A DNA stretch of 64,000 bases from Hyphomicrobiales bacterium (GCA_016185245.1 JACPNZ010000041.1:157224-221223), one strand, 5' to 3'. Shown: positions 41,755-54,550, numbered from the stretch's first letter. The notes: generated from the sequence alone by a model not told the origin. A program made the numbers and translations.

Positions 41755-44052
41755 ATGGCCATCCGCAAGAAGGTCGCCGAGTTGTGGCAGAAGGTGCGTG
41801 GCCACCGCGCAAAGCCCCACTGCGTGGATTTCGGCGAAGTCCTTTGCCAGGAACACGAAGCAATCACCCCCCGGAGAACGAAGCATGGCCGCCCCATTTT
41901 GAGGGTGCCGACGGAGCAGCCCGAGCGCGAAAACTACGGCAAGGTCGCGGTCTTCGAGACCGTAGGCATCGCACTCTCAGGCGGCGGCATCCGCTCCGCC
42001 GCTTTCTGTCTCGGCGCCCTGCAGGCGCTCGAGCTCTCGAAAATGGTGACCAGGAAAACCGACTATCTCTCGTCGGTCTCCGGCGGCGGTTATACGGCGG
42101 CGGCGCTGGCGGTTCAGATGAGCAATGGCGACCGCGCCTTTCCCTTCGCCAGACCCGACCCGGATGACTATCGCGATTCCGAACCGCTCGCCCATATCCG
42201 TGACCGGTCGAACTACCTCTTCCCCAAAGGTTGGTCCGACCTCGGTGTCAATCTCGCGATCTGGCTGCGCGGCCTCTTCGCCAACGTGCTGTGGGTTGCA
42301 CCGGCACTCTTGATTGCAGCGGCGCTGACGGTGTTCCTCATGACCTGGCCCACCCCGGCGCTTTTACCCGATGGGCCGGTGAAGACAGTGATCTCACGCC
42401 TGTTGGGATTGCTGCCCAACTCCTATCCCCTGTCATTCGCAATCGCGGCCCTCATGATCCTCGCAATGATCGCATGGGCCATCGTGAGATCGTTCGAACC
42501 CGCCAAGAAGGTCGAATCCATATCGACCACGGCTTTGGCCTTCAAGCGGCTACTCTATGTTCTCGTCGTCCTGGTTGCGGCCGAGTCACAGCCCATCATC
42601 ATTCGCAAGCTGCTGAATGGGCTGGCGCCGGAAATCTCCAGCTTGCTCGACACGACCGTTGTCGTGCTGACCGCCATCTCGGCCGCCGTGGTGGCCGGAG
42701 CGCGCTGGATAGCCGACGTTCTCAAGGCAGTAGAAGGGACGCCGGGCGCAATGGCGTTGGTCAAACGGATCAGCGGAACGCTGGCAATCTGGCTTGCCGC
42801 CGCCGCGGTGCCCGTTCTTCTCTACATCGCCTATCTGGCGCTCTGCACCTGGAGTCTGGCCAATCCCGGAAAGACTGCCGGGTATTTCGTTGCAAGCTTA
42901 GTGATGATCCTACTCGCCTTGCTCTTGTCACCCAACGCTAATTCCTTGCATCGGCTCTACCGGCAACGGCTTGCCGCTGCCTTCCTGTCCTCGGGAAACA
43001 ATGACCGGCCATCGCAACCGGCCAGGTTGAGCGGCCTCGACATTGCGGCCATCCCCTACCCGCTCATCAATGCCGCCCTGAACGTTCAGGGATCGCAGGA
43101 AGTCAACAGACGCGGCCGCAATGCCGACTTCTTCATTTTCAGCCCTCTCTTCAGCGGCAGCGACAGCACCGGTTACGTCCAGACCAGCCGAATGGAAGAA
43201 CTCGACGGGAACCTCACCATCGCCACGGCAATGGCCATTTCCGGGGCCGCGGTCTCGTCCAACATGGGATCGCAGTCGATTCGTCCTCTAGCTCCGACAC
43301 TCACGTTGCTCAACATTCGCCTGGGCTATTGGCTGCGAAATCCGAGGGTCCGTCGCGGCCTTTCTCCCGAGCAAATCTACGTTCTGGCCGAAATGTTCAG
43401 CAAGCTGGACGAGAAGCACCAGCTCGTCTACCTCACCGACGGCGGCCACATCGAAAACCTCGGGGTCTACGAGCTGCTGCGGCGGCGTTGCAAGTTCATC
43501 ATTGCGGTCGATGCCGAGGCCGACCCGGAAATCGCTTGCCCCTCCCTCGTCAAGGTGCAGCGCTACGCCCGCATCGATCTCGGCGTTAGGATCGACATCC
43601 CCTGGCAGGAGCTTCGCCGCACGGCCAGGGAAGCCCGCCAGGACCCCTTGGCGCGGGCCGAGGGCATGCACTGCGCCATCGGCACCATCGACTATGCGAA
43701 CCGCGGCCGCGGCCTGCTGCTCTACGTGAAATCCAGCCTGTCCGGCGACGAGAACGACTACACTCGCAATTACGCCGTACGCAGCCCCTCCTTTCCGCAC
43801 GAGACGACGGCCGACCAGTTGTTCAGCGAGGAGCAGTTCGAGGTCTACCGCGCCCTCGGCTTCCATGCGGTCCACAGCCTCGCCACGTCGAGAGAGAAGG
43901 TGCAGGCGCCGGGTACCATCGACACGCTCGACCAGCTCGCGTCCGGCAAGCCCGACGTGCAGGCGCTGTTCGACGGTCTGCGTGGCCTGTTCGACAGCAA
44001 GCCGGCGCCCCCCGGCGCATTACCGGTTGGCGTTCGGCCGCCGCGCCATTAG
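41755..44052 (+). CDS. Patatin-like hydrolase with inserted transmembrane helices
   Basis: A 765-residue membrane protein. The N-terminal patatin half has GIALSGGGIRSAAFCLGALQ (71-90), an oxyanion loop, and the nucleophile loop SSVSGGGY with Ser109. The catalytic Asp is Asp562 in LTDGGHIENLG. Between them lie about six hydrophobic helices (roughly 172-198, 224-246, 264-278, 298-320, 342-366, 375-392). So the Ser-Asp dyad is split by a membrane block. The SGGGIRSA form is closer to cPLA2-like and other patatin-like enzymes than to plain GTSAG patatins. The enzyme probably hydrolyses lipid or other hydrophobic esters. Its stop lies 30 bases before phaC. Substrate unknown. Confidence 0.8.
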   Translation: MAIRKKVAELWQKVRGHRAKPHCVDFGEVLCQEHEAITPRRTKHGRPILRVPTEQPERENYGKVAVFETVGIALSGGGIRSAAFCLGALQALELSKMVTRKTDYLSSVSGGGYTAAALAVQMSNGDRAFPFARPDPDDYRDSEPLAHIRDRSNYLFPKGWSDLGVNLAIWLRGLFANVLWVAPALLIAAALTVFLMTWPTPALLPDGPVKTVISRLLGLLPNSYPLSFAIAALMILAMIAWAIVRSFEPAKKVESISTTALAFKRLLYVLVVLVAAESQPIIIRKLLNGLAPEISSLLDTTVVVLTAISAAVVAGARWIADVLKAVEGTPGAMALVKRISGTLAIWLAAAAVPVLLYIAYLALCTWSLANPGKTAGYFVASLVMILLALLLSPNANSLHRLYRQRLAAAFLSSGNNDRPSQPARLSGLDIAAIPYPLINAALNVQGSQEVNRRGRNADFFIFSPLFSGSDSTGYVQTSRMEELDGNLTIATAMAISGAAVSSNMGSQSIRPLAPTLTLLNIRLGYWLRNPRVRRGLSPEQIYVLAEMFSKLDEKHQLVYLTDGGHIENLGVYELLRRRCKFIIAVDAEADPEIACPSLVKVQRYARIDLGVRIDIPWQELRRTAREARQDPLARAEGMHCAIGTIDYANRGRGLLLYVKSSLSGDENDYTRNYAVRSPSFPHETTADQLFSEEQFEVYRALGFHAVHSLATSREKVQAPGTIDTLDQLASGKPDVQALFDGLRGLFDSKPAPPGALPVGVRPPRH

Positions 44053-44082
44053 ACTGCCGCGAAGACAGTGTCGGGGACGGCG

Positions 44083-45894
44083 ATGAACGATCCTTCCAAA
44101 CCAGCCACGGCCGAATACAAGCTCGCCGATCCGGTCGAGTTCGCCCGCAATATGGCCAAGGTGTTCGAGCAAGCGGCCGCCATCGCCCGGCTGGTGGCCG
44201 AGCGTCCGGACTTCGCCAAGCGGGAGACCGAGAGCCAGCTCACCCCCATCGAGCAGGTCACCAGGACGTTGGCCGCCGTGGCCCAATCCTACATGGCCGA
44301 GCCGGAGAAGCTGATGGACGCCCAGATGCAGCTGTGGAACGCCTATGGCCAGATCTGGCAGAACGCCTGGCTCCGCCTCCTCGGCGAGTCCAAGACCCCG
44401 GTGGCCGAACCTGCCCGCTCCGACAAGCGCTTCAAGGACAAGGACTGGCAGGAACACGCGGTCTTCGACTTCCTCAAGCAGCTCTACCTCGTTTCGGCCA
44501 ACTGGGCCCAGGACATGGTGAAGAACGCCGAAGGCATCGACGATCACACCCGCCTCAAGGCGCGCTTCTACGTCGAGCAGATCGCCAACGCCCTGTCGCC
44601 GTCGAATTTCGCCCTCACCAATCCGGAAGTCTTACGCACCACGCTGGCCAGCAGTGGTGCCAATCTGGTCGAGGGGCTGAAGCACCTGGAAGAGGACATG
44701 CGGTCGGGCGACGGAAGGCTGCGTATCAAACAGTCCGATACCGAGGCCTTCGAGATCGGCCGCAACATCGCCACCACCCCCGGCAAGGTCATCTTCCGCA
44801 ACGAAACCTTCGAGCTGATTCAGTACAGCCCGACAACGCCCGAGACCCGCGCCATCCCACTGCTTATCTTCCCGCCGTGGATCAACAAGTTTTACATCCT
44901 CGACCTCAACCCGAAGAAATCCTTCGTCAAATGGGCCGTCGACCACGGGCTCTCGGTGTTCGTAGTGTCGTGGGTCAATGCCGACGAAACTCGGGGCCGC
45001 AAGAGCTTTTCCGATTACATGCGGGAGGGGTTTCTCGCGGCGATCGGAGCGGTCCAGGAGGCCACCGGCGCGGCGAAGGTCAACATCATCGGCTATTGCA
45101 TCGGCGGCACGCTGACAGCCGCTTCGCTCGGCTACATGGCCGCGCAGAACGACAATCGCGTCAATGCCGTGACCTTCTTCACCACCCAGGTCGATTTCGA
45201 GAAGGCCGGCGATCTCCTGGTCTATGTCGACGAAGAACAGGTCAAATGGATCGAAGGCCGCATGGCCGACAAGGGCTATCTGCCGGGCAACCGCATGGCC
45301 GATGCCTTCAACCTGTTGCGCTCCAACGATCTGATCTGGTCCTATGTCGTCAACAATTACATGCTGGGCAAGGAACCCCTGCCCTTCGACCTCCTGTACT
45401 GGAATGCCGATTCGACCCGCATGCCGGCAGGGGTGCACTCCTTTTATCTGCGCGAATGCTATATGGCGAACAAGCTCTCCCAGGGACGCATGGTCTTGGA
45501 CAATGTGCGGATCGACCTGAAGAAGGTGACGATCCCCGTCTACAATCTCGCCGCCCGCGACGATCATATCGCGCCGCTGGCCTCGGTGTTCCGGGTCGGG
45601 CGCTTCATGGGCGGCGAGACCCGGCTGGTGGTCTCGGGCTCCGGCCACATCGCCGGAGTGGTCAATCCGCCCGATGCCCACAAGTACCAGTACTGGACCA
45701 ATGACCAGCCGGCCGGAACACTGGAGGACTGGCTTGCCGGTGCCACCGAACATGCCGGCTCCTGGTGGCCCGACTGGTTCGCCTGGATCTCCCAGCGCTC
45801 GGGCGGCATGGTGCCGGCCCCCATCCCCGGCGGCGGCAAGCTTGCGGTTATCGAGGATGCGCCTGGCAGTTACGTTCGGGTGCGGGCCGATTGA
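44083..45894 (+). CDS. phaC: Class I poly(3-hydroxyalkanoate) synthase
   Basis: A 603-residue PHA polymerase that joins 3-hydroxyacyl-CoA into storage polyester. The lipase-like box GYCIGG places nucleophile Cys339; Asp493 (AARDDHIAPL) and His522 (GSGHIAGVVNPP) complete the triad. The N-terminal domain (about 1-200) is the poly-beta-hydroxybutyrate polymerase N-domain. The ATG at 44083 was preferred; a GTG at 44068 would add five residues. It starts 30 bases after the patatin stop, so both are probably cotranscribed. No phaA/phaB or phaR lies in the window; the phasin gene is about 30 kb away. Confidence 0.96.
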   Translation: MNDPSKPATAEYKLADPVEFARNMAKVFEQAAAIARLVAERPDFAKRETESQLTPIEQVTRTLAAVAQSYMAEPEKLMDAQMQLWNAYGQIWQNAWLRLLGESKTPVAEPARSDKRFKDKDWQEHAVFDFLKQLYLVSANWAQDMVKNAEGIDDHTRLKARFYVEQIANALSPSNFALTNPEVLRTTLASSGANLVEGLKHLEEDMRSGDGRLRIKQSDTEAFEIGRNIATTPGKVIFRNETFELIQYSPTTPETRAIPLLIFPPWINKFYILDLNPKKSFVKWAVDHGLSVFVVSWVNADETRGRKSFSDYMREGFLAAIGAVQEATGAAKVNIIGYCIGGTLTAASLGYMAAQNDNRVNAVTFFTTQVDFEKAGDLLVYVDEEQVKWIEGRMADKGYLPGNRMADAFNLLRSNDLIWSYVVNNYMLGKEPLPFDLLYWNADSTRMPAGVHSFYLRECYMANKLSQGRMVLDNVRIDLKKVTIPVYNLAARDDHIAPLASVFRVGRFMGGETRLVVSGSGHIAGVVNPPDAHKYQYWTNDQPAGTLEDWLAGATEHAGSWWPDWFAWISQRSGGMVPAPIPGGGKLAVIEDAPGSYVRVRAD

Positions 45895-45936
45895 CCAACT
45901 AGCCGGCTTTAAATCCCGGACTGAGCTTGGCAATCA

Positions 45937-45975
45937 CGATTTCGCGACTGGATTTGATGGACTCCCGCGAAATCG
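45937..45975. repeat. 10-bp inverted repeat after phaC
   Basis: CGATTTCGCG (45937-45946) and CGCGAAATCG (45966-45975) form a perfect 10-bp stem with a 19-base loop, 43 bases after the phaC stop. No T-run follows on either strand. It could be an mRNA 3' end protector or an operator for the small gene downstream. The rest of 45895-46093 shows no recognisable feature. Confidence 0.4.
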
Positions 45976-46093
45976 CTGCAACTTGCTGTTCTGCATACCG
46001 GAATCGCTCAAGCAAGCGTGCCGCGATGTGACTCGCAATTGGCGGCGCGTGGCTTATCTTAGTTAGCAAGTTAGACGGCTGAGTCACACTGCG

Positions 46094-46240
46094 ATGCTCA
46101 AATCCTTTGCCATTCCGGCCCTCGTGCTGGCCTTTCTCGCCAGCGGTTACGCCAAGGCGCCGACTGGTGGTGGGCACTTGGGTCATCGGCAAGTGGTCGA
46201 GTTCGGCAAGGGCGATCTTCAGGTCCCGTCGAATAGCTGA
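46094..46240 (+). CDS. Possible small secreted peptide, 48 aa
   Basis: An ATG-started 48-codon frame with a textbook signal peptide: a basic start (MLKS), a hydrophobic core (FAIPALVLAFLASG) and a cleavage site at YAKA (about residue 22). The mature part is only 26 residues, Gly/His/Val-rich, without Cys. No ribosome site is visible, and no homologue is known to me. It lies between phaC and a strong plus-strand terminator (46280-46316) that would end its transcript. It could instead be part of the phaC 3' region that is read by chance. Confidence 0.45.
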   Translation: MLKSFAIPALVLAFLASGYAKAPTGGGHLGHRQVVEFGKGDLQVPSNS

Positions 46241-46279
46241 GTCTGCCTTCCCCCCTCCCCTGCCCCCGCAGACCAGCCG

Positions 46280-46316
46280 AAGGCCCGGGCTACCCCTCCC
46301 GGGCCTTCTCTTTTTT
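46280..46316 (+). terminator. Strong Rho-independent terminator
   Basis: AAGGCCCGGG (46280-46289) and CCCGGGCCTT (46298-46307) form a perfect 10-bp stem with an eight-base loop, followed by CTC and TTTTTT (46311-46316). Orientation is plus, closing the patatin-phaC-small peptide stretch before the convergent dnaE stop at 46340. Confidence 0.9.
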
Positions 46317-46339
46317 CGCATCCACAGAGCGCCCGCCCC

Positions 46340-49786
<3,447 letters not shown>

Positions 49787-49807
49787 GGCGCAATTCTAGC
49801 GGTTCGC

Positions 49808-50875
49808 TCAGGCCTTTGCAGCCTCTTCCGGATCGTTGCTCACAGGTGGCTCGTGGGCCCCTTCGAAGGCGGTGAGGAACATGCCGAGATTATCGGCCAG
49901 ATGTTCGGTCAGATAACCGCCCTCCTGGACGATGACCGTCGGAATATAGAGCCCGGCGATCTCCATGGCGAGCCGGGCAAAGCCTGCCTGGGTGACCTTG
50001 CCGCCCTGCAACGGATCGGCCTCATGGGCATCGAGACCGAGGGCTATGACAAGAGCTCCCGGATCGAAGTCGTCGATGCGTTCAAGTGCCGTGGCAAGCG
50101 CCTCGAGCCAAGTCTCGTCGCCCGAGCCCACGGGCAGCGGCAGATTGAGGTTCATGCCATGGCCAGCAGCCTCGCCCATTTCTGCCTCCAAGCCCCAGTA
50201 GAAGGGATAGTAGTCGCGGGGGTCGGCGTGGATCGACACGGTCAGGACATCGGCCCGGCGGTAGAAGATCGACTGGGTGCCGTTGCCGTGGTGCACGTCG
50301 ATATCGAGTATCGCCACCCGTTCGTTGGCCGACAGCAGGCGCTGGGCGGCAAGCGCCGAATTATTGAGATAGCAGAAGCCGCCGGCTCGGTTGTTGTAGG
50401 CGTGGTGACCGGGCGGGCGGCACAGGGCATAGGCAACCGCGTCGCCCTTGGCAACGAGGTCGGCCGCCGTCACCGCGGTCATCGCCGAAGCCTCCGCCGC
50501 CTTCCAGGTGTGGGCGGTGATGGCGCAGGAGAAATCCATCAGGTGACGGCCGGCGGCGGCGAAGATGTTGTTGCTGCGAAATTCCGGCGGCACCACGGGC
50601 CTGAGGCTCGGCAACAGCTCCGGGCCCGCGCCATCGACCTCTTGCCAGCGCTCGAAGGCGTTGCGCAGGAACTCGATGTAATTGAGATTGTGGACGCCGT
50701 CGTAGATCGTGTCGTCGAAGCGGCGCGAGGCACAAATGCTGGCGCCGGCCTGGCGGGCCCCTTCGAGAAGGGCGCGGGCCCGCTCCGGCGTGTCGGGATA
50801 GGCAACGATGTTGCCCTTGCTGAGGAACCGGGTCGGCGCGTGAGCGAGCTGAGCTGCCGAAAAGACCGCCTTCAT
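49808..50875 (-). CDS. Histone deacetylase family protein (acetylpolyamine amidohydrolase-like)
   Basis: A 355-residue zinc amidohydrolase of the HDAC superfamily. RPPGHHAYNNRAGGFCYLNN supplies the active-site His pair, DIDVHHGNGTQSIFY the zinc-binding Asp-x-His, and LDAHEADPLQGG another zinc Asp. The C-terminal VQEGGYLTEHLADN contains the loop near the transition-state Tyr. The family deacetylates acetylpolyamines or other N-acetyl compounds; the exact substrate is open. It lies between lolD (9 bases) and dnaE (21 bases), so it is expressed with that housekeeping group. Confidence 0.88.
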   Translation of the reverse strand: MKAVFSAAQLAHAPTRFLSKGNIVAYPDTPERARALLEGARQAGASICASRRFDDTIYDGVHNLNYIEFLRNAFERWQEVDGAGPELLPSLRPVVPPEFRSNNIFAAAGRHLMDFSCAITAHTWKAAEASAMTAVTAADLVAKGDAVAYALCRPPGHHAYNNRAGGFCYLNNSALAAQRLLSANERVAILDIDVHHGNGTQSIFYRRADVLTVSIHADPRDYYPFYWGLEAEMGEAAGHGMNLNLPLPVGSGDETWLEALATALERIDDFDPGALVIALGLDAHEADPLQGGKVTQAGFARLAMEIAGLYIPTVIVQEGGYLTEHLADNLGMFLTAFEGAHEPPVSNDPEEAAKA

Positions 50876-50884
50876 GTTTAACCC

Positions 50885-51568
50885 CTAGCTTTCGACGATC
50901 CGCCCCTGCTCGAGCCTGGCAAGCCGCGTCATGCTGGCCGCCAGTTCGAGGTTGTGGGTGGCAACGAGGGCAGCGACACCTTCTTCGCGGATGAGCCGCA
51001 TCAGTTCGTCATGGACATGGGCGGCGGTTGCCGGATCGAGATTGCCGGTGGGCTCGTCGGCAAGCAAGAGCAGCGGCTTGTTGGCAATGGCACGGGCAAT
51101 CGCCACACGCTGCTGCTCACCGCCCGACAATTCGGCCGGGCGATGGGAAAGACGAAGCGCCAGCCCCAGGCGCTCGAGCAATTCGCCGGCCCTCCGTCTC
51201 GCCACCTGGCGCTCCTCGCCGGCGATGAGCTGCGGCATCATCACGTTCTCGAGGGCCGAGAACTCCGGCAGCAGGTGGTGGAACTGGTAGACGAAGCCGA
51301 TGCCGATGCGGCGGATGCGGGTGCGCGCTTGATCGTCAAGTGCCGTGCAGTTCTGTCCCGCCACATAGACCTCGCCCGCCGTCGGCGTTTCGAGCAGGCC
51401 GGCGATGTGGAGGAGCGATGACTTGCCCGAGCCCGACGGACCGACCAGTGCCACGATCTCGCCGGCATAGACGTCGAGATCGAGGTCGTGGAAAACCTCG
51501 AGCCTGCCCCGGCCCTCGGCATAGCTGCGGGCAATGCGGCGGAGCGCCAGGGCCGCCTTCAACCCCAT
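50885..51568 (-). CDS. lolD: Lipoprotein-releasing ABC transporter ATPase
   Basis: A 227-residue ABC ATPase of the LolCDE system, which takes outer-membrane lipoproteins from the inner membrane to LolA. Walker A is GPSGSGKSS, the signature [20 protein letters not shown], Walker [13 protein letters not shown] and the His loop ATHN. The ATG at 51568 was chosen: it overlaps the lolE stop (GTGATGG, TGA 51570-51568). A GTG one codon earlier is in frame. Translation is coupled to lolE. Confidence 0.96.
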   Translation of the reverse strand: MGLKAALALRRIARSYAEGRGRLEVFHDLDLDVYAGEIVALVGPSGSGKSSLLHIAGLLETPTAGEVYVAGQNCTALDDQARTRIRRIGIGFVYQFHHLLPEFSALENVMMPQLIAGEERQVARRRAGELLERLGLALRLSHRPAELSGGEQQRVAIARAIANKPLLLLADEPTGNLDPATAAHVHDELMRLIREEGVAALVATHNLELAASMTRLARLEQGRIVES

Positions 51569-52878
51569 CACTCGTACCTCAAGGCTTCGACCGGATCGAG
51601 TCTGGCCGCCCGCCAGGAGGGATAGAGCGTGGCAAGGAAGGAGAGCGCCAGCGACATGAGAACGATCAGGAAAGTCTGCCAGCTATCCAGGCGGGCCGGA
51701 AGCTGGGCCAGATAGTAGAGCTCCGGATTGAACGGATCGACCCCCGACAGATATTGAACGAACTGGCGGATGCGTTCGACATTGAGACATATGAGAAGTC
51801 CGACGACCAAGCCGCCGAGGGTTCCGGCCACACCGATCACAGCACCGGTCAGGAAGAACACGCGCTGAACCGCCCCCCGCGTTGCGCCCATGGTGCGCAG
51901 GATGGCGATGTCGTGGCCCTTGTCCTTGACCAGCATGATGAGGCCGGAAATGATATTGAGGGCGGCAACCAGGATGATCATGGTCAAGACCAGGAACATC
52001 ACGTTGCGCTCGACCGCCAGGGCAGTAAAGAAGGCAAGATTGCGGGCCTTCCAGGTTTGCACCTGCATGTCGGGACCGGCCGCTTCCTGGACCGGCGCGA
52101 CGTAAGCGTCGACGTCGTCGGGATTGTCGACGAAGAGCTCGATCTGGCTGGCACCGTCCCCGACCGAGAACAGGTCTTGAGCTTCGGCCATCGGCATGTA
52201 GACCACACCGCTGTCATAGTCCGACATGCCGACCTTAAAGATCGCCACCACCTTGTAGGTCTTGGATTGCGGCACGGTACCGACCACCGTGTCGGGCCCG
52301 TCCGGCGACAGGATGGTGATCGAGCTGCCGAGCCCCAAGAGATGACGATCCGCCAGCCCCTGGCCGATCGCCACGCCACCCGCCTTGTCGAATCCGTCGA
52401 GCGAAGGCACTGCATCGGGCACGCCGGGATCGACCAGTGCGGTCGTCAGGTCCTTGTTGGTGATGCTCGGCAAGCGTTTGAAATCGGCTTCGGAAATGCC
52501 ACGTACCAGGGCGCCGGTGCCGTTCCGCGACGAGGTCACGAAGGCCTGGCCCTCGACCAGGGCGGTCACTCGGGTGACACCCGGCACCTTCGCCAGACGC
52601 ACTTCGATGTCGCGATAGTTGGAGATCGGGGTTAGCCCTGAGCTGTAGACGCTGATATGGCCGTTGAAGCCCAGGACCTTGTCGAGAAGTTCGGCGCGGA
52701 AGCCGTTCAACACCGCCATCACCACGATCAATGTCGCAACCCCCAGCAGGATGCCGAGGAAGGAGAAGAGCGAGATGACCGAGATGAAGCCTTCCTTACG
52801 CCGGGCCCGCAAGTAACGGGCCGCCAGCATCCACTCGAAGGAGGCAAAGGGTTTGGTATCGGGAAGGGCCCTGTCCAT
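51568..52878 (-). CDS. Lipoprotein-releasing ABC transporter permease
   Basis: A 436-residue LolC/E family permease. Four transmembrane helices are visible: one N-terminal (about 33-56, [20 protein letters not shown]) and three near the C-terminus (about 280-410). A large periplasmic domain lies between them. Its start overlaps the proS stop (TGATG) and its stop overlaps lolD. Alphaproteobacteria commonly encode one such permease, forming a homodimer. Whether to call it LolC or LolE is arbitrary here. Confidence 0.93.
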   Translation of the reverse strand: MDRALPDTKPFASFEWMLAARYLRARRKEGFISVISLFSFLGILLGVATLIVVMAVLNGFRAELLDKVLGFNGHISVYSSGLTPISNYRDIEVRLAKVPGVTRVTALVEGQAFVTSSRNGTGALVRGISEADFKRLPSITNKDLTTALVDPGVPDAVPSLDGFDKAGGVAIGQGLADRHLLGLGSSITILSPDGPDTVVGTVPQSKTYKVVAIFKVGMSDYDSGVVYMPMAEAQDLFSVGDGASQIELFVDNPDDVDAYVAPVQEAAGPDMQVQTWKARNLAFFTALAVERNVMFLVLTMIILVAALNIISGLIMLVKDKGHDIAILRTMGATRGAVQRVFFLTGAVIGVAGTLGGLVVGLLICLNVERIRQFVQYLSGVDPFNPELYYLAQLPARLDSWQTFLIVLMSLALSFLATLYPSWRAARLDPVEALRYE

Positions 52879-54221
52879 CAGTATTCGATGAAATCCGATA
52901 TGTTCCGGTAGTCCCCGGCTTCCTGCACGGTGATGGTCTTGCGCGCGCCAGTCTTCCGATTCTTGATCTCGATCTTATCTTCCTTGAGCCCACGTGGACC
53001 CACGATTACCTGATAAGGCAGGCCGATCAGGTCCATCACCGCGAACTTGGCGCCGGGGCGGTCGTCGCGATCATCGTAGAGCACCTCGACGCCCTTGCCT
53101 TCCAGCGCCTTGTAGATGTTCAGGCAGGCCGCATCGGTGTCGGCGTCGCCCACCTTGAGGTTGATCAGTCCCACCTTGAAGGGTGCAACCGGCTCCGGCC
53201 AGATGATCCCGGCGGCGTCGTGGCTCGCCTCGATGATGCCGCCGACCAGCCGCGACACGCCGATGCCGTAGGAGCCCGAATGTACCGGCACCTTCTTGCC
53301 GTCGGGGCCCTGCACCTCGCAGCCGAGGGGTTCCGAATATTTGGTGCCGAAGAAGAAGATGTGGCCGACTTCGATGCCGCGCCCGGCGAGGCGATGCGAT
53401 TCCGACACCCGCTTCTCGAACTCGGCCGGGTCGTGCTTTTCGTCGGTTGCGGCGTATTTGGAGGTGAAGTCGTCGACGACTTTCACCACCGCCGCCACAT
53501 CGTCATAGTCGATGTCGAAGGCCGACCAGTCCATGTCGAAGAAGTCGCGGTCGAAGTAGACGCCACTCTCGCCGGTCTCGGCGAGGATCAGAAACTCGTG
53601 GCTGTCCTCGCCGCCGATGGGGCCGGTCTCGGCCCGCATCGGTACGGCCTTCAGTCCCATGCGGGCAAAGGTACGCAGGTAACTCACGAACATCTTGTTG
53701 TAGGAGTGCTGGCCGGCCTCGCGGCTCACATCGAAGCTATAGGCATCCTTCATCAGAAACTCGCGGCCGCGCATGACGCCGAAGCGCGGGCGCACCTCGT
53801 CGCGGAACTTCCACTGGATGTGATAGAGATTGCGCGGCAGGTCCTTGTAGCTCTGCACCCCCTGGCGGAAGATGTCGGTGATCATTTCCTCGTTGGTCGG
53901 GCCATAGAGCATGTCGCGGTCATGGCGGTCCTTGATGCGCAGCATCTCCTTGCCGTAGGCGTCGTAGCGCCCCGACTTGCGCCACAGGTCGGCCGGCTGG
54001 ATGGTCGGCATCAGCACCTCGATGGCGCCGGCCCGGTCCTGTTCCTCGCGCACGATCTGCTCGATCTTCTTCAAAACCCGAAACCCCATGGGCAACCAGG
54101 AATAGCTGCCGGCCGCCTCCTGGCGTATCATGCCGCAGCGTAACATGAGCTTGTGCGAAACGATCTCCGCCTCCTTCGGATCGTCGCGCAGGATCGGCAT
54201 GAAATAGTGGGAAAGGCGCAT
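52878..54221 (-). CDS. proS: Prolyl-tRNA synthetase (short form)
   Basis: A 447-residue class II aminoacyl-tRNA synthetase. Motif 2 is in [20 protein letters not shown] and motif 3 in [17 protein letters not shown]-terminal HGTP anticodon-binding domain ends the protein. At 447 residues it is much shorter than E. coli ProRS (572): the large editing (INS) domain between motifs 2 and 3 is missing or reduced, as in many alphaproteobacteria, so Ala-tRNA-Pro clearance would depend on separate proteins. The ATG at 54221 was chosen; a frame to 54275 adds 18 residues. Coupled to lolE through TGATG. Confidence 0.95.
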   Translation of the reverse strand: MRLSHYFMPILRDDPKEAEIVSHKLMLRCGMIRQEAAGSYSWLPMGFRVLKKIEQIVREEQDRAGAIEVLMPTIQPADLWRKSGRYDAYGKEMLRIKDRHDRDMLYGPTNEEMITDIFRQGVQSYKDLPRNLYHIQWKFRDEVRPRFGVMRGREFLMKDAYSFDVSREAGQHSYNKMFVSYLRTFARMGLKAVPMRAETGPIGGEDSHEFLILAETGESGVYFDRDFFDMDWSAFDIDYDDVAAVVKVVDDFTSKYAATDEKHDPAEFEKRVSESHRLAGRGIEVGHIFFFGTKYSEPLGCEVQGPDGKKVPVHSGSYGIGVSRLVGGIIEASHDAAGIIWPEPVAPFKVGLINLKVGDADTDAACLNIYKALEGKGVEVLYDDRDDRPGAKFAVMDLIGLPYQVIVGPRGLKEDKIEIKNRKTGARKTITVQEAGDYRNISDFIEY

Positions 54222-54384
54222 GGGAATCCCCGGAATTTCGGCTTGCGCCCTTTTACGGGAAACCGGCCGGAACACAAGATCGGCGGGGGTTGGCGGCGCC
54301 CCGCAAGAATGCGTTAGACCGATCGCGATTATGTTACGATCCTGTCATTTTTCACGTGACACGGCGACACACTATGCTAGCTTC

Positions 54385-54550
54385 GCCCGCCATAAGAACA
54401 AGACCACGGCGTCACACTCAAGGTGGCCCCAGGTCTGGGGAGGAGTTTCCGGGCGCGCCCATTGGCAGCTGCCCCGCCGGTTCTCGGAAGGATCGGCAGA
54501 GCAGGAAACAGGTCGAAGCGGAAGGAGCGAGGCGGAAGCCTTGCTCTTTT
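54385..54550 (+). ncRNA. Candidate plus-strand small RNA
   Basis: TTCACG (54351-54356), 16 bases and TATGCT (54373-54378) form a moderate promoter; transcription would start near 54385. The stretch ends with a stem GAGCGAGG/CCTTGCTC and TTTT (54525-54550). Between lie CCCCAGGTCTGGGG (54427-54440), GGGCGCGCCC (54451-54460) and GGCAGCTGCC (54464-54473), each self-complementary. No known RNA family is recognised. It does not match SRP RNA or RNase P motifs I know. The only evidence is the promoter-terminator geometry and hairpins. Confidence 0.35.
54525..54550 (+). terminator. Plus-strand Rho-independent terminator
   Basis: GAGCGAGG (54525-54532) pairs with CCTTGCTC (54539-54546), with one A-C mismatch equivalent, over a CGGAAG loop, followed by TTTT (54547-54550). 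The T-run is on the plus strand only, so it does not belong to the minus-strand DUF1467 gene that ends four bases away. Confidence 0.6.

Noticed and set aside
45899..46321. 140-codon minus-strand frame between phaC and dnaE
   Set aside because: It runs through the plus-strand terminator and the small secreted frame, has a Gly/Arg-rich start and no ribosome site. The last 40 codons look somewhat protein-like, but there is no other support.
54385..54550. SRP (4.5S) RNA in the proS-DUF1467 gap
   Set aside because: CGGAAGGA occurs, but the conserved GGUC...GGAAGG...AGCA arrangement of the SRP apical loop is not present.
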